Shown here piece after piece: positions 1 to 13,098 of a stretch of 64,000 nt of DNA. Source of the DNA: Breviolum minutum Mf 1.05b.01. Its lineage: Eukaryota > Sar > Dinophyceae > Suessiales > Symbiodiniaceae. Location of the stretch: NCBI GenBank assembly GCA_000507305.1, contig DF241146.1, positions 24,148 to 88,147 of the forward strand. Reading direction: 5' to 3'. Within the stretch, counting starts at the first letter, position 1, and every line of letters begins with the position of its first letter. Under the pieces are notes generated by a model, which saw only the letters and a list, made by a program, of their open reading frames with translations, was not told where the DNA came from and made no database searches. The translations under genes and the position numbers were made by a program.

Positions 1-39
1 ATCGAGACTATCAATTGAATACCTAGGTTTCTTTATGTC

Positions 40-395
40 AAAATCATTCTTCCTCCCTCTTTGTCTGTGTCTGCGTATTTGTTGTCTGTTTCTTTTCTTG
101 TTGTTTCTTTTTCATGCTATTTTTCCGTTTCTTGTTCTTTTATTTTTCTTGCTATGTTTCTTGTTCTTGTTCTTTTTCTTTTTCTTGTCTTTTCCATTCT
201 CTTGTTCTTTTCATTTTTATTGTTATGTGTCTTTTTCTTGTTCTTTTTTTCTCCTTCCTTTTCTTCTTCTTGTTCCTTTTCTTGTTGCTCCCCTTCTTCT
301 TTTTCTCCTTCTTCTTTCTGATTTCTTACTTCTTCCTTCTTCTTTCTTCCTTCTTCCTTCTTCCTTCTTCCTTCTTCTTCTAGGTCTCCGTTGTC
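40..395 (+). repeat. Pyrimidine-rich simple-sequence tract
   Basis: Roughly 350 bases are almost entirely C and T on the plus strand, starting with TTTCTTGTT-type runs and ending in repeated CTTCTTC units. The open frames across it (Leu/Phe/Ser-rich in all phases) come from base composition, so I do not call them genes. Confidence 0.85.
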
Positions 396-399
396 TTTG

Positions 400-2630
400 T
401 CTACTACTTTGTCATCATCATCTTAGGTCCGGACATCCCTCTCAAGTGTATCAACACTCCCATGTCAGAGATCGGTTTATCGGATGACTGTATGATGTGT
501 TACATCCATTCTTAAGGCTTAAGTTATTTGCTTCTGTCATCGAATCACCTCTGGCCCGTGATTGGTGAAGTATACAACAACCAGCTGGCAGGCAAAAAGA
601 GAAGATTTGATGTAATGTAACATACACCCTTCAACAATGAGAATCCAAAACCAACTACGACTTTCTGCAGTCAACCTGGAGGAGGCCATCAGCCATCAGC
701 CATTGAGTTGGGGTCATACGTCCTGCAGCCCAATGCAGGCTGTCTGCAAAGCACGGGTGAAAGGCCTCAATGTTGGCTAAGGACCGTGAAGATATTGGTA
801 AAAGTCTTTGATTGTCATCAAATCTATTGGTCAAGCAGTGCAGCAACTGCTTCATGACCATCCCATTTTCTGTTTCGTTTTTTAAAAACTCTGAAAGTGC
901 CCCGAAAACTTAATGGGAAGATTTCCACATCTTTCCCAGCTCCCGGACGAGCTGTATACCACATCTGGGCCTTGGTCAATACAAACCAAAAAAGTCTGCG
1001 GATTCCGCAGGAAGCTGGTAGATGGTAGTTGCAACTCAGGTACAACCCAACAAAAATACAGTTTTTTGAAGTTTTTGTGGGGGGGGGTTCAACCACATAC
1101 AGTACTTACCATTGACATGAAGTTGGTGTGACATGTTATTCGTAGACAGTGTGACAATGAGCAGCTCAAAAACTGGGTGACTGGGTGCAAAAAAGCCTTC
1201 CCACTGGGAAAGGGACGACGCGGAGAAGGAAGGGGGTACCACGGACCCCAAACAACCAATTAACAATTGAGTGATCATATTACAAGTGTGTATAATATAT
1301 GGTCTCTATTTATATTATATATATATGATATATGTCACGATGCACCCACCCACTAAGTGTCACCGCCAATTGTGTCACATTTGGTAGGGGATGACCACAA
1401 ATTCTCAGTGTATGCAATGTTGGCTTTAAGATTCTGTTACTGGGACACTGCTATAGATGCTGTACTTTGCATCCGACCTGGACTTGGGAAGCTTAGATTT
1501 CAGAAGCGAACCATTGGATCTTGCATGAAGTGCTTTCTCACATGAACCTTTCCCAAGTGAAGGGAAAAGATCTTAGAAACAAATCAAATCCACCATGCGC
1601 CATCTCTTTCAAAGAAATTCGTCACGTTTCCTTCCATTTCTTCCATTGCATTGCCTTCCCCCGAAATACCAAAAGCTTACACGGACCTCCCATCATTCCA
1701 TTGCCCACCCGCCGTCGAAACCGCGGACCAAAAGGCTCAAGAGCCGTGACAGCCATTGGGCCTCCAAAGAATGGACTGGACATATCTGGACATTTTGCTT
1801 ATACCCTATACCTGGATACCAAAGTGTTTGCGTCATTTGCTAAAGTTTACCTCAGTTTTCTTCATGACCAAGACTATATGATGTATTGTTTCATACATAT
1901 TTCATACATGCATAGTATCCATGCCTTTCTTTGAAGCATTAATAGCAACTACGTCGTCCTTTCCGAGTAGCCAAGAATTGCATGTTTGAGGATGATTAAG
2001 CAGGTTTAAATCTAAGTGTCCTTAACCTCTGTCTCGTGCCACCCATAGCTACTCGTAGCTCCCATGTTTGGAATAAACACCAACAAAAATGGATGAGATT
2101 TTATCCCACCTACACTTCAGGCTTGAGCATCAAACCACCCAAATTAACGGCACAATTGTTCCAAAACAATACGATAAATACAAAAATCGTCTCCCACAGG
2201 GAGAGTTTCTTGTTGCCCTTTCTGGACTCATAATGGAAGTGGAAAATGAAATTGATCCGAACAAGTCCTTCCAAGACAAGTCTATCTGACGCTGACGGGA
2301 AGAGTACACACTCTCTTCTTGAAACCAACAGCTAAAGTTCCTCGACAAGCACCATTCTAACTCCGAGTTGCACATTCTCCTGTGCTAGCATTCTTCTCAG
2401 ATATTATGAAAAACAATTGTATGGATCGAGGCTGCAAGTCTGCAATGTATAACCAGTCATCCCTTGGATTTAGGATCTTGGGTTTAGGATTCAGGCTTTA
2501 AGATTTAGGGTGGGATTTGTAGTAATTCATGATTTTCCATGGTATATCGTTCTACTGTTACATCCCTTCAGCCCCATCCTGATTCGAATGCAATATGTGG
2601 TTGTCTAGTTTTTAGTTTTGGGACTTTGGG
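400..2630. other. Stretch without a recognised gene
   Basis: Short overlapping frames on both strands without splice-bounded, codon-biased segments. There is a TA-rich island near 1285-1335. I see no domain, RNA gene or mobile-element boundary. Confidence 0.5.
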
Positions 2631-2639
2631 GTGAGAACA

Positions 2640-3095
2640 GGGTCTTGGAAGAAGAACGAGTCTTGGAATGAGATCGAATCGTGAAATAAGAACGAATCTT
2701 CGAAGAAGAACGAATCTTTGAATGAGTGTGAATCTTCAAAGAAGAACGAATCTTCGAAGAAGAACGAATCTTTGAATGAGTGTGAATCTTCAAAGAAGAA
2801 CGAATCTCTGAATGAGTGCGAATCTTTAAGGAGAACGAATCTTCGAAGAAGAACGAATCTTTGAATGAGTGTGCATCTTCAAAGAAGGAACGAATCTTTG
2901 AATGAGTGCGAATCTTCGAAGAAGAACGAATCTTTGAATGAGTGTGAATCTTCAAAGAAGAACGAATCTTTGAATGAGTGCGAATCTTCGAAGAAGAACG
3001 AATCTTCGAAGAAGAACGAATCTTTGAATGAATGTGAATTTTCAAAGAAGAACGAATCTTTGAGTGAGTGCGGACCTTTAAGAAGAACGAATCTT
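2640..3095. repeat. GAACGAAT minisatellite, block 1
   Basis: Imperfect tandem units built on AGAACGAATCTT. A short form has TTCGAAGA between cores. A longer form inserts TTTGAATGAGTGTGAATC. Units alternate irregularly over about 450 bp. The Glu/Ser/Asn-rich open frames in both directions are translations of the repeat. Confidence 0.9.
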
Positions 3096-3339
3096 GGAAG
3101 AGGGGCGAATCTTCTCATTCCCACCGGCCCTGCATTCTTCTCCGCTCTGTCGCTGTTTTATTTGGATTCGAAAAAAACGAGAAGAACGAATCGAGAAGAA
3201 CGAATCAAAATTTCAGGATGTCCCAATCCGTAGCTTTAAAATTTCATTTCTTCACATTCTCCTTTTTTTTCATTCTTCTCCCTTTTTTCAAACTGAAACC
3301 GCTTTTTCCGTCTTCTGCCCGGATGGAACCCAAACTGAT

Positions 3340-3500
3340 GAGAACAAATTTTGGGAGAAGAACGAATTTTGGGAGAAGAACGAATGTTGGGAGAAGAACG
3401 AATGTTGGGAGAAGAGCGAATGTTGGGATGAGAACGAATATTGAGTTGAGAGCGAATGTGGGGTTGCATGTGAACGTCATTTCAGAACGAATGTTGGGCT
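3340..3500. repeat. GAACGAAT minisatellite, block 2
   Basis: Same GAACGAAT core but a different spacer: successive units read GAGAAGAACGAATTTTGG and then GAGAAGAACGAATGTTGG, decaying toward 3500. It is separated from block 1 by about 250 bp containing two further isolated cores near 3180-3200. Confidence 0.85.
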
Positions 3501-3604
3501 GGGACCGAATGTTCGGCTGAAAGCAAAAGATGGAATTCTAGCAACAGGCTTATAATAGCCCATGTATATAGGGTTCATTTCCTTTCATTTCATTATCACT
3601 CTGA

Positions 3605-3715
3605 CCAAACAGAACGAACCGCATGTTGAGATGAAAACGGATCTTGGAATGAAAATGAATGTTGGATGAGAACGAATGTTGGGATGAGAACGAACCTGTT
3701 GTGAGAGCCAATCTT
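3605..3715. repeat. GAACGAAT minisatellite, block 3
   Basis: Diverged units of the form GGATGAGAACGAATGTTG and GAATGAAAATGAATGTTG continue the family. One more isolated AGAACGAATCTT core lies at about 4027-4038. Confidence 0.75.
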
Positions 3716-4149
3716 TGGATGATACCAGATGGAGCGAGTACAAGTTCCTTCAATTAGACCATCTGTGTATGTTTTCCTTCACAATTTCATGAGAGTTCCA
3801 AGTAGAAATTGGGTGCCAGTAGATTTACACTTGTTTCTGTGGAAGTGGAGTATTCTTCAGTAAATTCAAATTGTTGATGGTTGTTGAGAATCAATTCAAG
3901 TTGACAAATGGAAACTTTGAGCCAATGCATAAACCTTTAAGCCTTTGATGCCACACCGGAACAAGCTCACCCTCCCCACCACAAGGGCAAAGTGGTTTTG
4001 CAAATTTTACCTCCATATTTTTGAAGAAGAACGAATCTTTTGATGAGCGAGAATCTTGAAGAAGAATGCGCGGGCAAGGTTTAGAACCATCCAAAAAAAA
4101 CACCGTCTTCCAAGCCCAAACTATCAAGTGGTTCATCACCGCTGCCATT

Positions 4150-5940
4150 GCTCTACTTCACCGATGAATGGGTTTTGATTAAAATTGGAGGTGTTTTCTC
4201 TACCCATTCCCACCAAGAAAAACACACCTTTGGAGAAAAGTTCAAATCCGTTGGACTCTCCTGACCGACAGGATCCACAACTCCACCTCTTTTGCGTCCA
4301 TTGGATCCGATTTCTCTAGCGGCGCCTGGAGCGATTTGGTACCCATGCCTCATCCCTCCAACGGAGCACACGGAAGGTAGTTCCTTCCTCCCAATTCTGA
4401 CAACTACTAAGTGGCTAGTTACGGCTAGTTGGTGCTTTTATGAATTTCCACAGCTACAGTTTTCATCTGATTTTGCAGAATCTGTTTGCGACTAGCACTT
4501 TCCGGCAAAATAAAGCCTCAAGCTGTTCTTTTTGCCTTGCTTCAAGTCTTTGAGATGTGTATAGCAATAATATAGACATCAATCTTTAAAAAAGCATTCT
4601 ATATAATCATATTACATATCAAAAATATCTGTTTCATCCAATTTCCCATCCAAGTCATTTTGGTTTGAAGGGCCACCTTGGCTTCTTGCAGTTTGCTTCT
4701 CAATGTCTCTGCTTGAAGTTTCCCCTCCTCTGCCGGCCACTCTGAGATGAAATAATTTTGGTGGAATCCTGATTGCAAACTCGACCGCCGTCTTTCCAGC
4801 ACATTCCAGGAGGAAAGATATTCCAACTCCATCTGCGTTCTACTGTTTCTTCCACCCCACATTTCCTTGAGGATAACTGTCTCCAAGACTCCTTTAACCC
4901 TAACTCTAACAGATCCTTTTTTCATCATTGACAATTCCAATGTTTCTTCCTGAGATTTTATGTCCGTCTTTAAAACTTCGTCAGAAAACACAATCCGAAG
5001 ACATTTTCATCGGTCGATGTGGAAATCGCTCCACCGAATTCCACTCGTCCTCAGAGAGTCCGTGGTCCTCGGGCGATGGACTCGGAGGAGGAGGAATTTT
5101 GGGATGAGTACTTCATCGATACGTAGAGATCTACATATTGGACATGTAGTATCTGTAATGTATACTAGTGTGTGGATCAACAAATGTCGGTGTATATATG
5201 TGTATATGATACATATTGCATAGGGCTTTGTGTAAACCCTTGCCGAATCTACTTCTTGAACAAGGTTGTCATACTATCATGGCATGACATGTGTCTGATT
5301 CCTCCGGATCCCAACCCCATTCACCGGTTCAATAGCTTTATCATTCCTGCCACACTGAGACTCCACACGTTTTCCCACATCATACCAATTGGTGACATGG
5401 CTGCCTCATCTGGAATCAATCCACGTTCCCCCGACTCGAACGGTCCTTTGGGATAGTGCTTCGTCTATCTACTTAGCCATGAAACAGCTTTTCAGGTTTT
5501 TGAAATGCTAATGGAAAAACGGGTTCACTCTCAGCCTATGAAAAACGAAATGAGTATGCGTCATTACTGAGATTGTGAGTCTCGAGTGATGATGTCATAG
5601 CAGTCATGAATTCTGCCCCACATGCAATGATGGAGTCTTTCCCAGGAATGTGCACGCGATGTTGTGTCTACATCCAAGTTGTCGTTTCTTGAATCTTTGT
5701 CACATGATGCCAAGAATGTGTGATCAAGCCACCTTCAGACATTTCCGGCCTGTGCACGATTCCAGCGACTTTCAGCATGACGCACGAAAATCACCAGCTG
5801 CTCATGAGGCAGTTCCTACCCAAGAATTCTCGGGATTTGTGGGGCTTTCCATGATTCTTGGGCCTCAGGAGTGCTTTCAACATTCAGCTCCAGTATCGTC
5901 ATAAATACAACAAGAACAGTTTGTCATTATGACTATAGTG
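4150..5940. other. Stretch without a recognised gene
   Basis: No convincing exon, RNA gene or element boundary seen. TA-rich sequence lies near 5140-5220. Confidence 0.45.
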
Positions 5941-5949
5941 GTAATGATA

Positions 5950-5977
5950 CTACAACAACAACAACAACATCATCATC

Positions 5978-6008
<31 letters not shown>

Positions 6009-6036
6009 GCAGCAGCAGCAGCACCATCATCAACAC

Positions 6037-6107
<71 letters not shown>

Positions 6108-6217
6108 CCATCATCATCACCATCACCATCATCATTATCATCATCATCAGCAGCAGCAGCACCATCATCAACACCATCATCATCACCATCATCATCATCA
6201 TCACCACCATCATCATC

Positions 6218-6249
<32 letters not shown>

Positions 6250-6265
6250 CATCATTATCATCAAT
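5950..6265 (+). repeat. CAT trinucleotide microsatellite with CAG and CAC interruptions
   Basis: About 300 bp of near-pure CAT repeats on the plus strand, interrupted by short CAG runs that recur twice in the same CAG-CACCATCATCAA arrangement, which suggests an internal duplication. The poly-His, poly-Ser and poly-Met frames are repeat translations. Confidence 0.95.
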
Positions 6266-6299
6266 GGTCTAAGGCATCCTATTCCGGCTAAGATGTCAA

Positions 6300-8030
6300 A
6301 AACAGCCTCCAAAATCCAAAAAGCCCTATATACTCAACCCTCGTATAGTCCTTTGAAGATGACTTATCTCCTTATATTGGGAGTGAGCTTTTTGCATTCA
6401 GAGCTTCTAAGTCAAGTGGTTTTGATGAACTCATGCTATAAAGCTGCCACATCCCGGCCCCGGGTTTTCCAAGCTCCTCTTCAAGCGTGCCTGGCTAAAC
6501 CACCAAAACAAGGAGGATTTTTAGACGTGCTTTGCTGGTTCCGATTCCAAACCAACTAGAAACGCAGTCAATTCGTAGCATCTTTCCAAAAATGGATGAA
6601 AATAAAGCGTGCTTGATACAGCCATTGGGAAATAGTTGCCTTGGAAACTGTCACATCTGTGATATCTGCACCACCTCATCTATATTACACAAATGAGGTC
6701 CCCACAACAAATGGATGAAATATACAAGTTGATAAACATGCCTTCAATTGCTCTACCCGCATTGACTCTTGACTGGTATTGCTTGAAAGAACAAGCTTAG
6801 TCCTCTGTGTAAACATACCTGAGACACTTCCATTGGATGGCACCACGCCTTCTCCATTCTTTGGCAGCGTTGCCATGGCTGCACAGGAGATGATTTTGAC
6901 TTGGGAGATGTTTGACAGCTGGAAACAGTGTCACTTTTTAAGCGTTTAATCGAAAGAAAGGAGTTTGCATTGAATGCATAGATTTTTTGAAGAAGGACTT
7001 TTTGTCATTCTATATAAACGTGTTGACTGTGGCTAGTTGGTTCGGATGATCCAGTTTCTGTTGGCTACTCATCAACTGTGACAAATATCATCAAATATCT
7101 AAGTCCCGCATGTTTCGAGAAGCACATGCTACGAAATGTGCTTCCTGAAGTCCATGTGCAATGCTGATCAAGGTTCCTCCTTAGGTATTCTGCTGAGAAA
7201 ATGCTGGCGGATTTCTCGTGATTGACTCTTCGGCCAAAAGGCTTGCAGGAGGGTCAGGGCATCTCAACCCATACAAAACATATACTAGGGGTGCTTCGTG
7301 TGAGGTAAATCCTTTGCATGCCTGTTGCCTGCACGGTCTGTGTACAATCCAAGGCTGATAGCATATAGCACCATGCCTGCTTCAGCTGACAACGTTCTGG
7401 CTGCCCCATAGATCAGAACAATGTGACGCAACAGCAGCCTAAACAGCCCAAACAATGGTGGTGTGTCAAGAATTCAGCCAATTCAACCCAAGCCGTCTCT
7501 GGAGATATGGATGAACTGAATGAACTTGTTGGCCAAACTTCAGTGACTTGCCGCAAAACAAAGTAACAAAAGGAATGATCTCAGCAACCAAAAAAAAAGA
7601 ATTTTTGTCTGCAGTGTGGCATCTTACGTCGTTACCATATGTTACCATTCCTACATCCACGAGGCCACGATGACTTCTGCTTAGCTTCCCCACGCTCGAT
7701 GCGCATCACTCATGGCCTCACAGGAAAGGTAAGGTCCATTTTGACAGTGAGCAAAATGGCTGGAAAACAAAATGAGGACCAAACCAACACTTTGAGATGT
7801 GAATGTACTTTTTATGTACGTATAGGCATGTAGAAATGTGTATATGTATAATTATTTATACATAATAGTTATACTATAATACTGATGTATGCTAATAGAT
7901 GTATGAACTATGACTATGAGCAGCTGACAAAAGGAAACAAAGATTTACAGAAGGTATTACTCACAAAAGTTAGGGTCCCTCGAAAGTGTTGGAGTGTCGG
8001 AGTGTCTGGAAGTTTCCTCACCCCGAATTT
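6300..8030. other. Stretch without a recognised gene
   Basis: Short unsupported frames only. A TA-rich island lies near 7800-7880. Confidence 0.45.
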
Positions 8031-8034
8031 TGGG

Positions 8035-8581
<547 letters not shown>

Positions 8582-8582
8582 N
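8582..8582. other. Unresolved base (N), probable contig join
   Basis: A single N terminates the CA run and is followed directly by the second copy of the 266-bp duplicated segment. Confidence 0.8.
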
Positions 8583-8844
8583 AATCCTGAGATGCCTTTA
8601 TTTCTCACCTTCAAATTTTGGGATGATTCCACCAAAAATCCTCCATGAGAATTGATTTTCAAAAGCCCCTTTTAAAGAGACCAGTTTTTGGAAACTGCTG
8701 CCTGGCATTTATATGGATTTATATGGGTGTATCAGAACCGCGGACCCTATTTCAAAACTATAAGAACTTTGACGTCTTCACTCGAATTTGAGCATATGAG
8801 GGATTTTTAGGGGGTCTATAACCGTCTATGAGTCTGTAACTTGA

Positions 8845-8848
<4 letters not shown>
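8583..8848. repeat. Direct duplication, copy 2 (266 bp)
   Basis: Same sequence as 8035-8300. The flanks differ on the right: copy 1 continues into CAA then CA, copy 2 into CAA then CCAACAA. Confidence 0.9.
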
Positions 8849-8936
<88 letters not shown>

Positions 8937-9017
8937 CCAACAACCAACAACCAACAACCAACAACCAACAACCAACAACCAACAACCAACAACCAACAAC
9001 CAACAACCAACAAACAA
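8849..9017 (+). repeat. CAA microsatellite followed by CCAACAA heptamer array
   Basis: About 88 bp of CAA units pass into about ten CCAACAA heptamers. This is not the TTTAGGG-type telomere repeat; it looks like slippage from the CAA run. Confidence 0.9.
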
Positions 9018-9382
9018 CACCAACAAACTATTGGGGTTTTGTCGGTGGCTATGGGCTCACTTGTCACAAGCCTCCAGTTCTGATCCAAGCAAACGTTGGC
9101 CCAATTGCTGCATAGTACACCGATCCACGAGGCTCAGGAAACTGGCCTCCAGGACTTCGGATCCAGTGGGGTGATGGAGCAAAAAAAACGATAAAATGAA
9201 CAAACAAAATAACTTAGGAAGTTGCGAATGGTCCATTGGTCCAAGCCGATAATAGGAACTTTAAATCTGATTTTGAGGGATGGAATGAGGGGAGAAATCA
9301 TAGAAGTGCCGCGATTTTCTGCGTATAGGCAGAACCGGAGTCGCAAGGGTTAACCACCAGCTGGAAAGCTACGGTATTAAAG

Positions 9383-11074
9383 TCACTTGAAAAGTGCCAC
9401 CAGCTGGTCGGCGGAGGGACGTTCAGATGGGTCTCTGTGAGTGCACCGATCGTAAATCTCACGAAAGGGTTCATTCACACACTCTGGCAGGCACAGCTTC
9501 TTGCCTTTGGCCACAGAAAGAATAATCTGGGGGACCATCATGCCTCTGTAGGGAATTTCTCCCACCGTCACCTCATAGAGAAGCATTCCAACGGCGTAGA
9601 TGTCTGCCTTTTTGCTCAGGCGTTTGTCCTCGAGTTGGATCAGCTCAGGGGGCATATGGGATACAGTACCCAGCTGCGAAGTCAAGAGCTCTGTGATTCC
9701 TTCTTCCAGGACACGTGCCAAGCCAAAGTCGCAGACTTTACACACCTTGGCAAAAATTGGGGAAAACCCGGGACTAAAAGTTAAACTTTTAGTGGGTTAC
9801 ATGTTTTAGTGGGTTACATTTAAAACCCCACTAAACTCAAAGGAGCTAAGGGAATAAGGCTAATCTAAGATGTGCCAAAACACATATTCCTCAGGAGAAC
9901 AGACGTCGTTTTTCGTCACCTCCTTCTTGGGCTTTGCAGCCTTTAGCAGAACATTGTTGGACGTGAGATCCCCATGAATGACACCTGACGCGTGCAAATA
10001 GGCTGTTGCTTTGCAAACATCCTGCAGTATCTTCTTGCACTCCTGATCAGGAACACCTTCACTTGTGGATCGTCTGCAAAACTGTGACAAAGTACCAAGG
10101 TCGCACCATTCCTGAATAATCCAGATTTCATGCTTTTCCAACGAACTTTCACCTTGATTTCGGAAAAAGAAGGTGTAGGTCTGAACCAAGTTAGGATGCA
10201 CCAGAGACTTACATAGTTCAGCCTCACGGAGTGGATCCACTTTCGACATCCGGCTGCCCTTCCAGCTCATGATCTTCACAGCCGCATTTTCACCATGCCA
10301 CTGGCAGAAATGAACTTTGCCGAACGAGCCCTGACCTACGCATTCTAGCAACTCAAGACCAGGTATCCAGGTATTGACATCTGTCGCCTTTGCCATCTCA
10401 TTGTGGTGAAGGCTTGGTGTTGTCGGTGCCCGAGTGGAATCGGATGGTAGCTTCTCGAGCTCTTCAGATGACATGGCGAGGATGGAAGACACTGCCTCAA
10501 GTCTGCGTTGGAGGAATTGAATGCTGCTGTCCTTGCTGTTCCACATCCCAGCCAGCAGCACCACCATTGTGGTTACAAGTCCAACAGCCCATCCTTTGGT
10601 GTCAATAATGGCCATCGTTGGCTCATCCGGCCTTGACATGTAAGAAAGGATAGAGCCTATCAACGTGAAGAGTACATGATGTGGCACATGATTCCGAACC
10701 AGAATCATGGTCCCGAAAATCTGGAACAGACTGACCAGCAACATCAAAATGCACCACTCTCCAAATCCAACGCACCAAAAGCCAGAAACCAACCAAGAAG
10801 ACAACGAATTCACAATCAATCCCAACCGAAGAATTCGACCTGTAAATGGGGACGGCCCCAAAAGGCAGCCGCAAAGATTGCAACTGAAATAGCCAATGCA
10901 AGTGGCACGGAAAGCCACCAACACCCAGTCTTTCCCAGCTGCGCATGGATAGCCCAGGCAAAAGCAGATACTTGAGGCCCCCAATCCCAACCTCATCACC
11001 CAAATCTGTGCAGCAGAATGACCCTGCCGTGTTTGCGTACCGTCCATGCTGCTCATCTTGTTCAGCGAGCGCAA
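9383..11074 (-). CDS. Multi-pass membrane protein kinase (two exons)
   Basis: Predicted to phosphorylate Ser/Thr or Tyr at a membrane. Exons are 11074-9920 and 9745-9383, joined in phase 0 by a 174-nt GT-AG intron, giving 505 residues from the first ATG. Residues about 24-178 hold five or six hydrophobic segments. The kinase domain follows: glycine loop GQGSFGKV (247-254), AVK lysine at about 267, a Glu-containing helix C, IHGDLTSNNVLL (366-377), CDFG (390-393), and MPPEL in place of APE. The catalytic loop has HGD where most kinases have HRD. The domain ends near PSADQLVALF, just before the stop, so it is near complete. Substrate and exact family are unknown; the loop resembles the tyrosine-kinase-like group. 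More 5' exons are possible, so the N-terminus is provisional. The intron holds a palindrome and a direct repeat. Confidence 0.85.
9773..9835. repeat. Palindrome and direct repeat inside the kinase intron
   Basis: ACTAAAAGTT and AACTTTTAGT form 10-bp inverted arms around one base (9773-9793). TTTTAGTGGGTTACAT then occurs twice (9787-9802 and 9804-9819), followed by an inverted CCCACTAAA. The structure fills much of the 174-nt intron. Confidence 0.75.
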
Positions 11075-11079
11075 AAAAA

Positions 11080-12147
11080 CTCAGGTCGCAACGTTGTGTG
11101 AAACAACAAAAATCAAAGTGTTATTTCTTACGTGGACATCGGATTTGCAGCTACATGGATCGAGCAAACATGAAAGAATCCTTCAGTCTTGCAAAGAATT
11201 GTTCTGTCATGCCCACTTGAATTGCGGGACCCCGCACTGGTCCCAGCATCTAGTTCCTGATGTTGTTTATTTAACATCCCTAATTAGGTGATTTCAATTC
11301 AGGTCTGCTTTGGTCTCAAGTTGTGTGAAGCATGTTTTCTTGGTTGGTTGAAACTGGTCCGGATTTCCTGCGAGCCATGGTTGTTTAGCGACAGAAAATT
11401 TCAATTTCAACAAAAAAACTCATATAATGATTACAAGAAAAACAGTATAATACATATTACATATATTTACATAACATGCAAATAAGATGTACAGTATATA
11501 TGACATATATGCAAGATCTGAAAATCTGGCCCCGACCTTGGATCCGAGGCCCTTGGCCGCTGACTGGTTCCAGTCCAAATTTTTGCACCTTCGCCGCAAA
11601 TTCGGTGGACCATGGCAACCAGGCATTTTCATGTTGTGCGGGATTTTCATGTTGGAAGTTATACATATACAGAGATACCAGTATGTATAGATCAATGCTC
11701 CCCGAGAGGTTTTAAACCCTACAACCAAAATTAACCGCCGCGGTCAACGGTTCACTGCACCCCCATTTTCACCACATTTCACTGCAGTCAAGGCAGGATC
11801 ACCCTCAGACTCCACTGACCTTAAAGGATACCCAAGGGATGCTGCTTGGTGTCCAGGGCCAAGAAATACCAAAGAAAAGGAAAAACTGAGATAATCCGTA
11901 GCATCTTCCCATTGGTTCATTGGTTCATGATGTCTTCGATTCGATGATAGGTATGGGAGGTTCCGAACATGTTGAGCATTTGACTCATTTGGTCATGTCA
12001 CTTGCCACTTGTGCTTTGAGATACATCAGATAGCCAGCCCGATTGATAGACAGTTGCACTTGCTCGCTAAGCGTATATCCCGAAATCAGCACCTCCATGT
12101 CAACAAATGGTGTGCATTTGCATGTTCACCACCTGAACGTCGTTAGT

Positions 12148-12212
<65 letters not shown>

Positions 12213-13095
12213 TGCAAGGATGGCTGCTGTAATGCTAGTACTAGTTCAATGATGTTGGCAGCTGCTGTGGATGGAATCACCATTCTTCTCAACACAACTG
12301 ACTCATGACCGCCATATGATACCAAACTAAATGCCTCTCACAAGGAGGATCATGAAACATCGATCTCTCATGTGGTGTGCAGGAATTTACATTTGATATG
12401 GTCAGGATTCGAGGAGTTCCTTTGGACTTCTTCAAGTCCAAAATAGCGTCCTTCCCTGCTTTCGCAATCCAATTCATAAATCAACAAATCACCGTAGAGT
12501 CTAATCTTCACACGGGCCAATAAATGATGTACACCCCGGAAGATTAACATGGAACCTGAGAATACACCTCTGGAAGAGGAAAATCATCGTCCAAACCATC
12601 ATTTTAAGGTTCAAGATAAAAACCTTCGGGGGGTGTATGTTTTCTCTTGGAGTGAAATTCAGCTTCCAGTCATTTGGCCAGTTACCACCGAAACCCGACG
12701 ACTTTTTGGTCAAGCTCTCAGCGCAGCTCATCAGCTTCCGACAAAACTTGAGACCAAACATCTCTGATATCTCAAAGCCATGGGACCAGTATTTTACAGA
12801 AAATCTAGAAGGAAAACCAACAAAGTCATATAAGATCTGCTGTTTTCGTCTAGAGTCTAAAATGGTCCAATGGTGTGTGAATATACCCTTTAACAACTAG
12901 AAAAGGTCTACCCTTTTGTTACTTAGCCCTGGAAATTATGAAAACCTGATTTAAGATCAAAAACATGTTAGGATGTCATTACAATGTGTTTGCAGCATCT
13001 TTGATCTTCCTCAACTCCCTCCCAAAACCTATCAACATTTGGGCAACTCTTGGTCCCATAAACTCCGTTAAAAGTGGGAACTTTTTGGTCCCTCC
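11080..13095. other. Intergenic stretch
   Basis: About 2 kb between the kinase start and the ALDH-like stop codon, both on the minus strand. It holds a CAT microsatellite (about 12149-12212) and a TA-rich island near 11440-11510. No supported exon seen. Confidence 0.5.
12149..12212 (+). repeat. CAT microsatellite
   Basis: About 64 bp of uninterrupted ATC units on the plus strand. Confidence 0.95.
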
Positions 13096-13098
13096 ATT

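Noticed and set aside
35..487. Signal-peptide-like Leu/Phe-rich protein at the left end
   Set aside because: All three plus-strand frames are equally hydrophobic because the DNA is a pyrimidine tract.
2605..3480. CRISPR-like array or repeat protein gene in the GAACGAAT region
   Set aside because: Units have no constant repeat with unique spacers, and frames on both strands are equally open; it is a minisatellite in a eukaryotic genome.
5929..6312. Poly-His, poly-Ser and poly-Met open frames
   Set aside because: They translate the CAT microsatellite in different phases; no flanking exon structure.
8937..9017. CCAACAA array as internal telomere repeat
   Set aside because: The unit does not match TTTAGGG-type repeats in either orientation and grades into the CAA run.
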